The notes under the pieces are model-generated. The model saw only the letters and a list, made by a program, of their open reading frames with translations, searched no databases and was not told where the DNA came from. From HyVt-560 sp964577195 (GTDB lineage Bacteria; Pseudomonadota; Gammaproteobacteria; UWMA-0217), in assembly GCA_964577195.1 (NCBI GenBank), contig CAZNYF010000041.1, forward strand, positions 1-18,621: DNA of 18,621 nucleotides, given 5' to 3'. A program made the position numbers and the translations under genes. Positions 1 to 7,588 of the stretch are shown here, piece after piece. The first letter of the stretch is position 1; every line of letters begins with the position of its first letter.

Positions 1-563
1 TAGATTTTTCCAACCAGATCAAGACTTGGGGTCAATGTGTCTTGTCCTTCTTCCCAGGCAGCAGGGCAAACTTCGCCATCATGGGTTTCAACATATTGGG
101 CCGCTTTAACCTTGCGAACCATGTCTTTTGCTGAACGGCCAATTCCCAGATCATGGATTTCAGCAACTTTGATCACGCCGTCCGGGTTAGCCAGGAAGGT
201 GCCACGCAATGCCAGAGCTTCATCTTCGATCATGACATCAAATCCACGAGTGATGATGCCAGTAGGATCGCCAATCATCGGGTAGGTAACCTTGCTAATG
301 GCTTCACTGGTGTCGTGCCAGGCTTTGTGTACGTAATGGGTGTCAGTCGATACAGCGTAAACTTCAACGCCTAATTCCTTTAACTCAGGATGGAAAGCAG
401 CCATGTCTTCCAGCTCGGTTGGGCAGACAAAAGTAAAATCAGCAGGGTAGAACAGGAATATCGACCATTGTCCTTTGACGTCTTCCGAGGTGATGGTTTT
501 GAACTCGCCATTGTGAAATGCTTCAGCGGAAAATTCAGGGATGGTTTTGTTAATCATTGACAT
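1..563 (-). CDS. ahpC: Alkyl hydroperoxide reductase C (2-Cys peroxiredoxin), last stop base cut off
   Basis: Cytoplasmic peroxiredoxin that reduces hydrogen peroxide and organic hydroperoxides, normally recycled by AhpF or a thioredoxin-like partner. The translation begins MSMINKTIPEF and contains the peroxidatic site ADFTFVCPTE (Cys47) and the resolving site GEVCPAAW (about Cys166). It ends PSLDLVGKI, as E. coli AhpC does. The ATG at 561-563 gives 187 codons down to position 3, the same length as E. coli AhpC. The two remaining bases read TA, so the stop is almost certainly complete one base outside the window. A Shine-Dalgarno AAAGGAA lies about 9 nt before the ATG. No ahpF is visible; it could lie outside the window. 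Its position next to fur and iron genes fits the usual link between peroxide defence and iron control. Confidence 0.96.
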   Translation of the reverse strand, partial: MSMINKTIPEFSAEAFHNGEFKTITSEDVKGQWSIFLFYPADFTFVCPTELEDMAAFHPELKELGVEVYAVSTDTHYVHKAWHDTSEAISKVTYPMIGDPTGIITRGFDVMIEDEALALRGTFLANPDGVIKVAEIHDLGIGRSAKDMVRKVKAAQYVETHDGEVCPAAWEEGQDTLTPSLDLVGKI

Positions 564-612
564 TTTTACAGGTTCCTTTAATATTAAATAAGAATACAAA
601 TCATTAGTGTTA

Positions 613-645
613 ATTATAGTATAAATGAGTGTATTACTATTTAGT
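613..645 (-). promoter_or_regulatory. Candidate ahpC promoter with inverted repeat
   Basis: On the minus strand a perfect -10 hexamer TATAAT lies at 613-618, giving a predicted start near 606 and a leader of about 43 nt. No good -35 is found at 17 bp (AATAGT). Instead, ATAGTA and TACTAT arms flank the region upstream of and into the -10, which suggests activator dependence. OxyR recognises ATAG/CTAT elements, but the spacing here does not match its consensus cleanly, so OxyR is only a possibility. Confidence 0.4.
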
Positions 646-661
646 AGAGAAGAACAGTTTC

Positions 662-691
662 TTATCCCTTAGTACATTGTCCGTATATAAA
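662..691 (+). promoter_or_regulatory. Candidate promoter of the small RNA at 698-835
   Basis: A weak -35 (TTATCC, 662-667) stands 18 bp before a good -10 (TATAAA, 686-691), giving a predicted start near 698. It points away from ahpC. The -35 matches only three consensus bases, so the call rests mostly on the -10 and on the strong terminator downstream. Confidence 0.3.
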
Positions 692-697
692 TGGTGG

Positions 698-835
698 ATA
701 AGCCAGTTAAATACAGTTCACTGGTCTCCAACATGATTGCTTTGATGAGTCAGTGAGTCATTAAGCGGGCGTGGCCTACAGGGATCGTATAGTTTGGTGG
801 TATTAGCAGAGAATGTCTCATTCTCTGCTTTTTTT
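698..835 (+). ncRNA. Candidate small non-coding RNA between ahpC and a pseudogene
   Basis: About 138 nt with no convincing ORF, starting from a plausible promoter and ending in a textbook intrinsic terminator. It contains a CCAGT...ACTGG hairpin near its 5' end (about 703-725) and two nearby copies of GAGTCA (about 747-760). No gene on the plus strand upstream needs this terminator, because ahpC runs the other way. That is the main reason to propose an independent transcript. I do not recognise a known RNA family. Confidence 0.35.
805..835 (+). terminator. Strong rho-independent terminator
   Basis: An 11-bp perfect stem (AGCAGAGAATG at 805-815 paired with CATTCTCTGCT at 819-829) with a 3-nt loop, followed by an unbroken T run. 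It works only for plus-strand transcription. Confidence 0.85.
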
Positions 836-855
836 AATATTTGTAGAGAGACAAT

Positions 856-954
856 ATGTTGAAGAATGTTCTCGCAATCATTGGAGTAATTTCAATCATC
901 GTTGGTAACTGTCAGGTCAAGTTTGAAGTCTTACATTTTAACGGAAGGCAGTGA
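856..954 (+). CDS. Possible 32-residue membrane peptide
   Basis: ATG at 856, TGA at 952-954. The first 18 residues (MLKNVLAIIGVISIIVGN) are strongly hydrophobic and could form one membrane segment; the rest is unremarkable. A purine-rich GAGAGA sits about 6 nt before the ATG. It lies directly after the terminator at 805-835 with no promoter seen, and overlaps nothing. I do not recognise it. It may be a chance ORF. Confidence 0.2.
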   Translation: MLKNVLAIIGVISIIVGNCQVKFEVLHFNGRQ

Positions 955-960
955 TTTGTT

Positions 961-1583
961 TTAACCGGAAATAATGTTCTGATGTAGTCGTAGCTGATCG
1001 TCGATGAGGATTAACCCTCGTTCGTTGCTGACTTGTAGTGAGCTATCTAGCATCAACGAAGTTGAAAATATGCCGCTGGTTAAAACCGAATCCGAGATAA
1101 CTGTGGCTGAGAGTATTTTTAATTTTCCGTTCATATCGCCAATAATATGAGAATAGTTTTTCCCTTCGATTTTTGTGCTGCGCTCATAGTGAGCTGAGGT
1201 GGTTAGACCTTGATCCTGAAGTTGAATCACAGCCAGTTGCTTTTGTGGGTCTTTGGGGTTTTTTATGGCGATGGAAAAGGGTTGTCCATCAGGTTTTGTA
1301 CCATTGGTATAAAGATCGCCACCAAAGCTGATAAGCGCTGAGGTGTTGCATCGGGATCTGCTTTGATTGCTTTGGTGGCAACGTAAAGGGTTTCATCGCC
1401 GGTAAAGAATAGTTCTGCCACATTGATATCGGGCAACAGCAGCGTTGAGCCTGAATCATTTAAATCAGGCATCGTCGTGGAGAGTGAACTACACGAGCGG
1501 TATTAGATTGAATGTGCGTGGCTACCTGCCGAGGCTAAGAGCCAGAGGTTGGGGGCTTTGATATGAATCGAGATAATAGTCAT
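961..1583 (-). pseudogene. Decayed gene for a small lipoprotein-like protein (stop plus frameshift)
   Basis: Two minus-strand reading frames join into one protein. Reading from an ATG at 1583 gives a hydrophobic leader (KAPNLWLLASAGS), an in-frame TAA near 1505, and then a Cys-Ser-Ser stretch resembling the start of a mature lipoprotein (RSCSSLSTTMPDL). That frame continues as TLLLPDINVAELFFTGDET to ADPDATP. Near 1335-1350 the protein-like sequence shifts to the next frame (SALISFGGDLYTNGTKPDGQ, then AIKNPKDPQKQLAVIQLQDQG) and runs to TAA at 961-963. Restoring one lost base in GCAACACC would join the frames. I do not recognise the family. A sequencing error could explain the frameshift, but not easily the stop as well. 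Confidence 0.55.
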
Positions 1584-1736
1584 GCGAATGATGTGTAATA
1601 GCAATATAAATGTGGACTACATCACATTATTTTGTGAGTAGAGGAGAAGAAAGAGGGCGGCTACTTTGGATTCTTTAGATGGGTTTCGGTACGCCATTCA
1701 GGTTAAACTAACTTCTCACCACCAATGAGACAATCA

Positions 1737-2141
1737 ATGAACAGTCAAGACTTAAAAAAAGCAGGTTTAAAAATCACCTTGCCCAGAATGAAAATTTTGG
1801 AGATTCTTGAAAAAGCTAAAATACATCACCACACAGCTGAAGATGTCTATAAGGCGCTCATGGCTTCGGGAGAAGAAATCGGTTTAGCTACTGTCTATCG
1901 CGTGCTGACGCAGTTTGAAGCGGCAGGACTTGTCATCAGACACCATTTTGAGGGTGGCCAGGCTGTCTTCGAACTGGATCGAGGTGATCATCATGACCAT
2001 ATGGTTTCAACCAAGACCGGGAAGGTCGTTGAGTTTATGGATGAAGCGATTGAAGCTCGGCAGATGGAGATCGCAAAACAACACGGGTTCCGCATTGACG
2101 GGCATACGCTAATTTTGTACGGAGAGTTTGAAGGAGAATAA
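1737..2141 (+). CDS. fur: Ferric uptake regulator Fur, cysteine-free
   Basis: Fe(II)-dependent dimeric DNA-binding repressor of iron acquisition. The N-terminal winged helix contains GLKITLPRMKILEIL and the recognition region GEEIGLATVYRVLTQF. The dimerisation domain carries the metal ligands as the HHDH cluster (about residues 85-88), Glu79, Glu106 and His123, and His31/His32 near the HHT-AED segment. I chose the ATG at 1737 (134 aa, MNSQDLKKAGLK) because it matches known Fur N-termini. An ATG four codons upstream at 1725 is also open, and neither has a strong Shine-Dalgarno. The structural-zinc CxxC of E. coli Fur is replaced by S-T-K-T (91-94), and the protein has no cysteine at all. Candidate targets in this window are irpA/ccp, bfd and the TonB receptor. 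Confidence 0.96.
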   Translation: MNSQDLKKAGLKITLPRMKILEILEKAKIHHHTAEDVYKALMASGEEIGLATVYRVLTQFEAAGLVIRHHFEGGQAVFELDRGDHHDHMVSTKTGKVVEFMDEAIEARQMEIAKQHGFRIDGHTLILYGEFEGE

Positions 2142-2315
2142 CTCCAATAACAGCGAATCAGAAACTACCACTGCAAAAGCCCGTCCAGGTTCAATTTCTT
2201 CATCGCCAAATTCAAGTGACTGCGAATGAGCTGAGTAGTAAAATTATTTTAGATCTGTGTCGTATGTGAAAATCCTTCATTAAATAATTTTGAGTTCGAG
2301 AATCATTGGATGAAT

Positions 2316-3392
2316 TCAATCACCATCGGTGAAATTAATACCCAGTTGAACTTCAAGCCCACTAGGGATTTCACGTTTAAAATTTCCATCTAACTTGCCA
2401 AGAGAAATTTCAAGTAATTCGGCATCTTTGTCCTGTAAGTTTTGGCGGATGCTGACGATATTTTCTTTAACTGAATCAACTGCAATTTGAAATCCGGCAG
2501 ACGTCATTAAACCAAAAAAACTGATATCGGTTTGTTCGGTTCCACTTAAAACAGCATCCACCTCATCAATAGAGGCGGTAATGTTTTCCCAAGAATAATC
2601 TGCGATTTGGGCGGCAACTGTTGCTACATTTCGTTTTTGCAAATAGTCCAAATGCCCCTGGATTGAAACTATAAACTCAGTCAACGCTGGCGTACCGCTT
2701 TCCAGCTCGTTATTGAGAAAAACAGTTTTATAAGGCTTACCCGTCTCATTGTGGGCTATGTTCCAGCCATTTTGAATATCCGTTGCGTGTTTTACAATTT
2801 GATTCGATAAACCTTTAAGAATCTCGCACTTTCTTGTGGAATTCTCATATTCAGCGATGATTTCAGTACTGATTTTTGAATGCTCGCCAGCGGCTGTTTC
2901 AAATACCAGAGATTCAAGCGCTAATAATCCGACACGCTGAAAGGTCTGCTTATCGAAGAATGCTGCATCCAGAGTTTTATCACTTGCCAGATTTTTGGTA
3001 ATTTCATCCCGCACGGTTTGAGTGTAGTTGGTGCCGCGAAGTCTGAGTGAGTCGATAAAGTTAATGCGTGGAAAAATCAGGTCATTGTTAACCGGGCCAA
3101 AATTGTAAATAGCCAATTTGTACCATTGTCGTGACAGCGACTTCCAGCCTTGTTGCAGGGTCTCCAAGGTTTCGGTAGAGGGCGTATTGCAAAATGCGTC
3201 TGCACTGCTGTTAAATTGGTTCGCTTGAGAAGAGAAGCTGCTCACTGTGGGCAAGATGGTTTTATTGACCACGTCTTCTAAGGCCGAAGACAACGAGCCT
3301 GTCGTGCCCTCCACCTGATTATGGCTGTCACCACAGGCAGTGATGACGGTGGTAAAAACCAGGGTAATTAAAAGTGTTTTCAGGTTTAGCAT
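2316..3392 (-). CDS. Imelysin-family lipoprotein (M75 fold) without the GxHxxE histidine
   Basis: A 358-residue predicted periplasmic lipoprotein with a signal peptide ending in the lipobox VITAC (Cys20). The imelysin fold is indicated by the N-terminal GPVNNDLIFPRINF stretch (about 99-112) and GLLALESLVFE (155-165), at the place where active-type imelysins have GxHxxE. Here the His is Leu (G155-L-L-A-L-E160). A C-terminal helical repeat half follows (about 230-340). Imelysins are iron-regulated periplasmic or surface proteins related to the M75 domain of EfeO; binding of iron is suspected but the biochemistry is unsettled. It is the third gene of the irpA operon, 30 nt after the DUF1513 stop in genomic order, so it is the last to be transcribed. 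A GGAA Shine-Dalgarno precedes the ATG. Confidence 0.88.
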   Translation of the reverse strand: MLNLKTLLITLVFTTVITACGDSHNQVEGTTGSLSSALEDVVNKTILPTVSSFSSQANQFNSSADAFCNTPSTETLETLQQGWKSLSRQWYKLAIYNFGPVNNDLIFPRINFIDSLRLRGTNYTQTVRDEITKNLASDKTLDAAFFDKQTFQRVGLLALESLVFETAAGEHSKISTEIIAEYENSTRKCEILKGLSNQIVKHATDIQNGWNIAHNETGKPYKTVFLNNELESGTPALTEFIVSIQGHLDYLQKRNVATVAAQIADYSWENITASIDEVDAVLSGTEQTDISFFGLMTSAGFQIAVDSVKENIVSIRQNLQDKDAELLEISLGKLDGNFKREIPSGLEVQLGINFTDGD

Positions 3393-3422
3393 GAGTGTTC
3401 CAATTTTATTTAAAGTGCGTCT

Positions 3423-4589
3423 CTAAAGTGAAATAGCCAGCAGATGGTTATCCCAGTGCGTTTCCGGTAATCGAATTCTTGCAGTTTTGTCTTCTTTTAA
3501 CGTGGCTGCATTGATGGTTCTAATCTGACCGAAAGAGCTACTGATCACAAAGCTCTGCTGGTCATCTGTTACCGCCACGCCACAAACATCCTGTAACTGG
3601 TGGTAGCCTGCCAGTTGCCCGCTATCGACATTCCAAAACGCGACAAGATTGCCGCGAGGACTGGTAAAGGCAGCGAGCCGCTTCTGACTATTGATTGCCA
3701 CACTTCCCATGTAATCGTCCATTTTGAGGATCAGGGTTTCTGGATTTTCCAGCAGTCGAATCGCTTCCCCGGGTTTCTGAATGGCACCTAAGGGGACGAT
3801 CTTTTCATGCCCGGTAACCGCTCGCTGCACTTGCATGGCAATGGCGACCGTTCCATCTTCTGCAACATCTAAATGTCGGATGCTGGCCTTAGGTTCGATA
3901 ACGTTGAACTCATCGAGTTTTTTTCCAGTTTGAACATCGACATACGTCAAACTCGAACGCATGGAGTCCAGATTGAGTTTTTTTCGACCGGTTTCAGGGT
4001 GCGTATGAATCCCGCCATTGGCAATCACCAAGGATTTTCCATCCGGCATGAGTTTGAGTTCATGCGGGCCGATACCATAACTCTCATACTCTCCAATGTT
4101 TTGATACGTTAACGCATCACGAATACCGATTTTCCCTTTGCCGGTGGAGATATCTGCTTCGGTGGTGAAGAGGGTTTTCCCATCTTGGCTAAAACAACCA
4201 TGACCAAATAAATGCCGGTTTCTAGCACAGTGAAATGCTTTCTCAATGTTACCCTTGAGCAGATCCACCTCAAACGCGACAGTCGCCGGTCTACGCCCGA
4301 ACATAACAACAGAATGCTCGCGCAAAGGATGTTGAGTTGCGCCGTGGCCTCTAAAACCACTGAGCACAGTTTTTAGTTGACGGGATTGTTTGCCATACCA
4401 GCTCAGTCCGTATAAATCAGGTTGGTTTCCCTGAGCAGAGATAAACAGTTGCTGTTTGGTGCTTGCTGATGAGGGCATTGCGAGGAGCTTTGGTGAAATG
4501 CCCAAAGCGAGCATACTCGCTAAAAACCGTCTTCTGCTACAGAGAGAATCTTGTGTCATTATCGTTGGTTTCATGATGCTAAAATTCAT
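3423..4589 (-). CDS. DUF1513 Tat-exported beta-propeller-like protein
   Basis: A 388-residue protein with a twin-arginine signal (SRRRFLASMLALGISPKLLA, Arg pair near 19-20), implying export in folded form to the periplasm. The body has repeated strand-rich segments typical of WD40/YVTN-like propellers (for example GIGPHELKLMPDGKSLVIAN and RHLDVAEDGTVAIAM), matching the DUF1513 family found next to imelysins and di-heme oxidoreductases. Its molecular role is unknown. The ATG at 4589 overlaps the TGA of the upstream oxidoreductase gene as ATGA, indicating translational coupling. That overlap supports this start, although an internal Met at residue 6 would also keep the Tat signal. It is transcribed between the di-heme oxidoreductase and the second imelysin. 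Confidence 0.88.
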   Translation of the reverse strand: MNFSIMKPTIMTQDSLCSRRRFLASMLALGISPKLLAMPSSASTKQQLFISAQGNQPDLYGLSWYGKQSRQLKTVLSGFRGHGATQHPLREHSVVMFGRRPATVAFEVDLLKGNIEKAFHCARNRHLFGHGCFSQDGKTLFTTEADISTGKGKIGIRDALTYQNIGEYESYGIGPHELKLMPDGKSLVIANGGIHTHPETGRKKLNLDSMRSSLTYVDVQTGKKLDEFNVIEPKASIRHLDVAEDGTVAIAMQVQRAVTGHEKIVPLGAIQKPGEAIRLLENPETLILKMDDYMGSVAINSQKRLAAFTSPRGNLVAFWNVDSGQLAGYHQLQDVCGVAVTDDQQSFVISSSFGQIRTINAATLKEDKTARIRLPETHWDNHLLAISL

Positions 4590-5929
4590 AATGACTCTAC
4601 AAATTTAATCAGGTTTTCGCGTTCCCTGCGATCAAGATGAACAAATCTTTGTTTAGTCGATTCTGCCTCACCACCATGCCAGAGAATGGCTTCTTCGACG
4701 CTTCGGGCGCGGCCATCATGGAGCAGGACAGGGTTTCCATTGACCCACTGACCTATGCCTACGCCCCATAGTGGCGGTGTCCGCCATTCAGATCCGCTCG
4801 CCAGATAGTCTGGCCTGCCATCGGCAAGACCTTCGCCCATATCGTGGAGTAAAAAATCGGAATAGGGCCAGATTATTTGCCCGGATAAATGTGGCAGCTC
4901 CTCAGATTCGGCCGTCACATAATTGGGTCGGTGACATAGCTGACACCCGGTCTGGTAAAAGTGGCTTCTGCCCGTTATCACTTGGGGATCATTAGCGCTT
5001 CTCCGTTCTGGGACACCGAGGTTTCGAGTAAAATTAACGACCAGGCTCAATAGTGATTCTGGAAGCTCGACCGGAACGCCTCCATTTTTTGGTTTATCCA
5101 CACCGCTCGGCGTTTTTTTGCATAAATCCTGTTGATTTGTACAGGGCTGATTGGGGAAAATAGGGTTAGTAATTCCCACGTCATTTGCGAATGCGGCGGC
5201 GGTCTGCAAACGCACACTTGCCTTGTTCGCTTTTAATCCAAAGCGTCCAGCGGTGGTCTTTTTTGCTTCAAAATCCCAGACCTGATTGACTTTGCCGGAA
5301 ATGCCATTTTTATCAACATCATCAGGATCTGCCAATGCGTCAATAGCATCTTGCGCAATCAATTCCACCAAACCCACACCATGAATTGGTGGCGCATTAC
5401 GTAAGCCCATTAACGTATCTGGATGGAATTCACCGTAGCCCAGGTTCTTGATATTAAACTGGGGAAAACGGAGCTTCAGGCTATCACCATCCGGGTAGGT
5501 GAATTCCTTTTGCTGCCAATCAACAAACACATAAGCTTCCGGCGCAACTTCTTTACGCTTAAAATCATCAGCCGAAGTACTCGATCGTAATTGATGCGCC
5601 AGAGAAACAGATTGAGACTGTAGCTGGTCACCATAGACAGGCTCTGGCACAACGCCATGAGTTTTATCCTCTCCCGGCAAACTAAGACGCAGGAAGGCCT
5701 GAATCAACATTTGATCATTGTCTTCTGGCATGAGCCCGCGACCGCCATTGATGTGGCACATTAAACACGTACGCGCATTATAGATTGGGCCTAATCCGTC
5801 ACGAGCAGTCGTTATGGTAGGTGCTCTGACCCAGGGCTGATGCGCTAATGCTTTGCCAGCATGGAAATCTGGTCTTTGATTTTCTGGCAGATTATTGGCT
5901 GGTAACATAAACGAGGGACGCGGCACGAT
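4586..5929 (-). CDS. Di-heme oxidoreductase (DUF1111/DHOR), N-terminus lost in the gap
   Basis: 447 visible residues of a periplasmic c-type di-heme protein. The two heme sites are CLMCH (visible residues 55-59) and CQLCH (329-333). Family-typical segments include GLGPIYNARTCLMCHINGGRG, the FHPDTLMGLRNAPPIHG region, and near the C-terminus RTPPLWGVG and LLHDGRARSVEEAILWHGGE. The family was formerly called thiol oxidoreductase and resembles MauG and cytochrome c peroxidases; substrate unknown. The 5' part, including the signal peptide, lies in the N run at 5930-6029. An uninterrupted reading frame through the Ns into irpA is an artefact of a 100-base placeholder, not evidence of a fusion. It sits between irpA and DUF1513 and overlaps the latter by 4 nt. 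Confidence 0.9.
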   Translation of the reverse strand: MVPRPSFMLPANNLPENQRPDFHAGKALAHQPWVRAPTITTARDGLGPIYNARTCLMCHINGGRGLMPEDNDQMLIQAFLRLSLPGEDKTHGVVPEPVYGDQLQSQSVSLAHQLRSSTSADDFKRKEVAPEAYVFVDWQQKEFTYPDGDSLKLRFPQFNIKNLGYGEFHPDTLMGLRNAPPIHGVGLVELIAQDAIDALADPDDVDKNGISGKVNQVWDFEAKKTTAGRFGLKANKASVRLQTAAAFANDVGITNPIFPNQPCTNQQDLCKKTPSGVDKPKNGGVPVELPESLLSLVVNFTRNLGVPERRSANDPQVITGRSHFYQTGCQLCHRPNYVTAESEELPHLSGQIIWPYSDFLLHDMGEGLADGRPDYLASGSEWRTPPLWGVGIGQWVNGNPVLLHDGRARSVEEAILWHGGEAESTKQRFVHLDRRERENLIKFVESL

Positions 5930-6029
5930 NNNNNNNNNNNNNNNNNNNNNNNNNNNNNNNNNNNNNNNNNNNNNNNNNNNNNNNNNNNNNNNNNNNNNNN
6001 NNNNNNNNNNNNNNNNNNNNNNNNNNNNN
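5930..6029. other. Assembly gap of exactly 100 Ns
   Basis: Exactly 100 N characters, a conventional placeholder, so the true length is unknown. Judged from the families on each side, it should hold the last few tens of residues of IrpA, a short spacer, and the signal peptide and N-terminus of the di-heme oxidoreductase. Confidence 0.98.
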
Positions 6030-7309
6030 GCCATTGGTTCGGCCGCAGTGGCTTCCAGAATCTGAACATCAACCGGGGTACCGTTACGCGCCAATGCATC
6101 AATAGCCATATAGTGGGTCTCGGTAGCCGTCAGTTTGGTTACCAGATCAGCGGCTTCTGTGGTGATTGAAACATCTGCAAGATAAGAATCCAGACCGTAG
6201 CCATTCACAGCATTTGTGGTGACATCAACAACGCCATCATCGTTACTGTCATAACCGGCATAGTCGCCATAATAGCTATTTAAGATGCCCTTTGCGTTTA
6301 AGACGATATCTCGATGGGTATTGTCAGAAAAGCAGGAATGCTCATCTTCCTGAGAGTTTGAAGCAAATGCAATCTGCATACGCTCACCGGCGAGTTCACC
6401 TTCAGCCAGAGTACCCATACCGGTCAAAATCTCGGCGAGTTTTTGCTTGGCTTGAGTTTCAGTAGCCACCGTGGTGAATGCTGTACGGTAAGCCGCATCT
6501 GCTGCCCAGCCATCACGAACTGATTCAAGATCGCTCACCAACTTGGCAGCAACAACTTCCATATAGGTATGGCGACGATCTGCATTGTCTGCTGTAGTGA
6601 AATCGGTTAGTGGACGGTGTCCACCAGTAGAGCGGGTGCTGTCATAAGTTGCTGATTCACGCTCACCGTTACCGGCTGTATCAGTATCTGCACTGCCGTC
6701 AGCATTCAAATCCTGTCCCCAGAGCATGAATTCAATGGCATGGTAACCGGCAATAACGTCATGCTCATCATCGGCTGTTGCTGTGTTGCTAATCAGAGCT
6801 GCGTTAATGGTCATTGTCGAATTGATGATATTTTGATCTGGTGGGGTTAAATCGATGCCGTTCGCACTCACACCGACCTGATCATCACCAAAGTCTGTAC
6901 CGGTAACAACTGCGTCAATTAAAGACTCGCCCAGTGGCCAAGCATTAATATCACCTTCGGGACCATCTTCAGATGAGTAGTCTGTAGAATCAATCGGGCT
7001 TAAACGAAACCGGTAAACCTCGGTCTGACCATAAGGCTCCCGTGAAACAAGCCAGGCTAATTTGGCTGCATCAAGGTTGGGCTGAGTAGGAGCTGTCTTG
7101 AATGTAGCCAGTGCTGATTGCAAGGCTTCTGCTGTGATCACCGAATCTGTATAGGCAGCCAAGGCGATGTCAGCATTGGTATTTAGTACGTCCTGAACCT
7201 TGGTAAGGTTAATGGGATCTATCTCTACTACTGGCGCGGGATCACTATCACTACAACCTGTAAGTTGCGCTGAAGCAATCATCGCGACAGCAAGAATCTT
7301 CATTTTCAT
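6030..7309 (-). CDS. irpA: Iron-regulated imelysin lipoprotein IrpA, C-terminus lost in the gap
   Basis: 426 visible residues. The signal peptide ends in lipobox LTGC (Cys19). The defining GxHxxE motif is intact as G188-Y-H-A-I-E193, followed by FMLWGQDLN. A second conserved block, EDEHSCFSDNTHRD (321-334), is characteristic of the IrpA/ICMP subgroup. These are periplasmic or surface lipoproteins induced by iron limitation; the His and Glu of the motif resemble metal ligands of the EfeO M75 domain. The start is supported by AGGAG about 9 nt before the ATG. It is the first gene of the minus-strand operon irpA - di-heme oxidoreductase - DUF1513 - imelysin. A Fur box about 115 bp upstream overlaps its predicted promoter. 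The missing C-terminus is estimated at a few tens of residues. Confidence 0.92.
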
Positions 7310-7417
7310 CCGGACTGGACTCCTGTTAAATCAATTAAAAAAGGGGTCTTTGCTCTGACTTCACTATCAAAATGTGACTTGGCTACTTGCAAAACCAAAG
7401 ATATTAGAAATATCACT

Positions 7418-7444
7418 CTAAATAATAATGATTATGATTGTCAA
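7418..7444 (-). promoter_or_regulatory. Candidate irpA promoter
   Basis: On the minus strand a perfect -35 TTGACA lies at 7439-7444. The AT-rich sequence downstream offers only mediocre -10 hexamers, for example TTTAGA at a 16-bp spacing (7417-7422). The Fur box at 7424-7442 covers the -35 and spacer, which is the geometry expected for repression. Confidence 0.5.
7424..7442. promoter_or_regulatory. Fur box shared by irpA operon and ccp
   Basis: The 19-mer AATAATGATTATGATTGTC matches the classic Fur consensus GATAATGATAATCATTATC at 15 of 19 positions. It is central in the divergent intergenic region and overlaps the -35 elements of both predicted promoters, so one bound Fur dimer pair could silence both directions. 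Confidence 0.8.
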
Positions 7445-7466
7445 CTACAATATTATTATCTATGAG
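7438..7466 (+). promoter_or_regulatory. Candidate promoter of the di-heme peroxidase gene
   Basis: -35 TTGTCA (7438-7443), 17-bp spacer, -10 TATGAG (7461-7466). The predicted start near 7473 gives a leader of about 115 nt. The -35 overlaps the Fur box. Confidence 0.5.
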
Positions 7467-7588
7467 ATGTTGACCACGTCATTTTCAGCTGCGCAGTTAT
7501 CGACTATCCTGCTAAATTCAGCTACAGCACCGTTTTTGTATGGAAACTCAATCAATGCTCTCAATTCTTTTGACTTAAAGTGAATCTA

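Noticed and set aside
37..374. Two plus-strand open frames over ahpC
   Set aside because: They are antisense shadows of a clearly coding peroxiredoxin and have no recognisable protein features.
2165..2250. Short minus-strand frame ending HLNLAMKKLNLDGLLQW
   Set aside because: It looks protein-like, but only about 25 codons are open, with a stop on each side and no start or partner fragment. It may be a relic but cannot be supported.
2240..2291. Inverted repeat AAAATTATTT / AAATAATTTT after fur
   Set aside because: The arms are A/T only with a loop of about 30 nt and no T run; not a credible terminator.
4586..7309. A single fused imelysin/di-heme protein
   Set aside because: The continuity depends on 100 placeholder Ns; both families are normally separate exported proteins.
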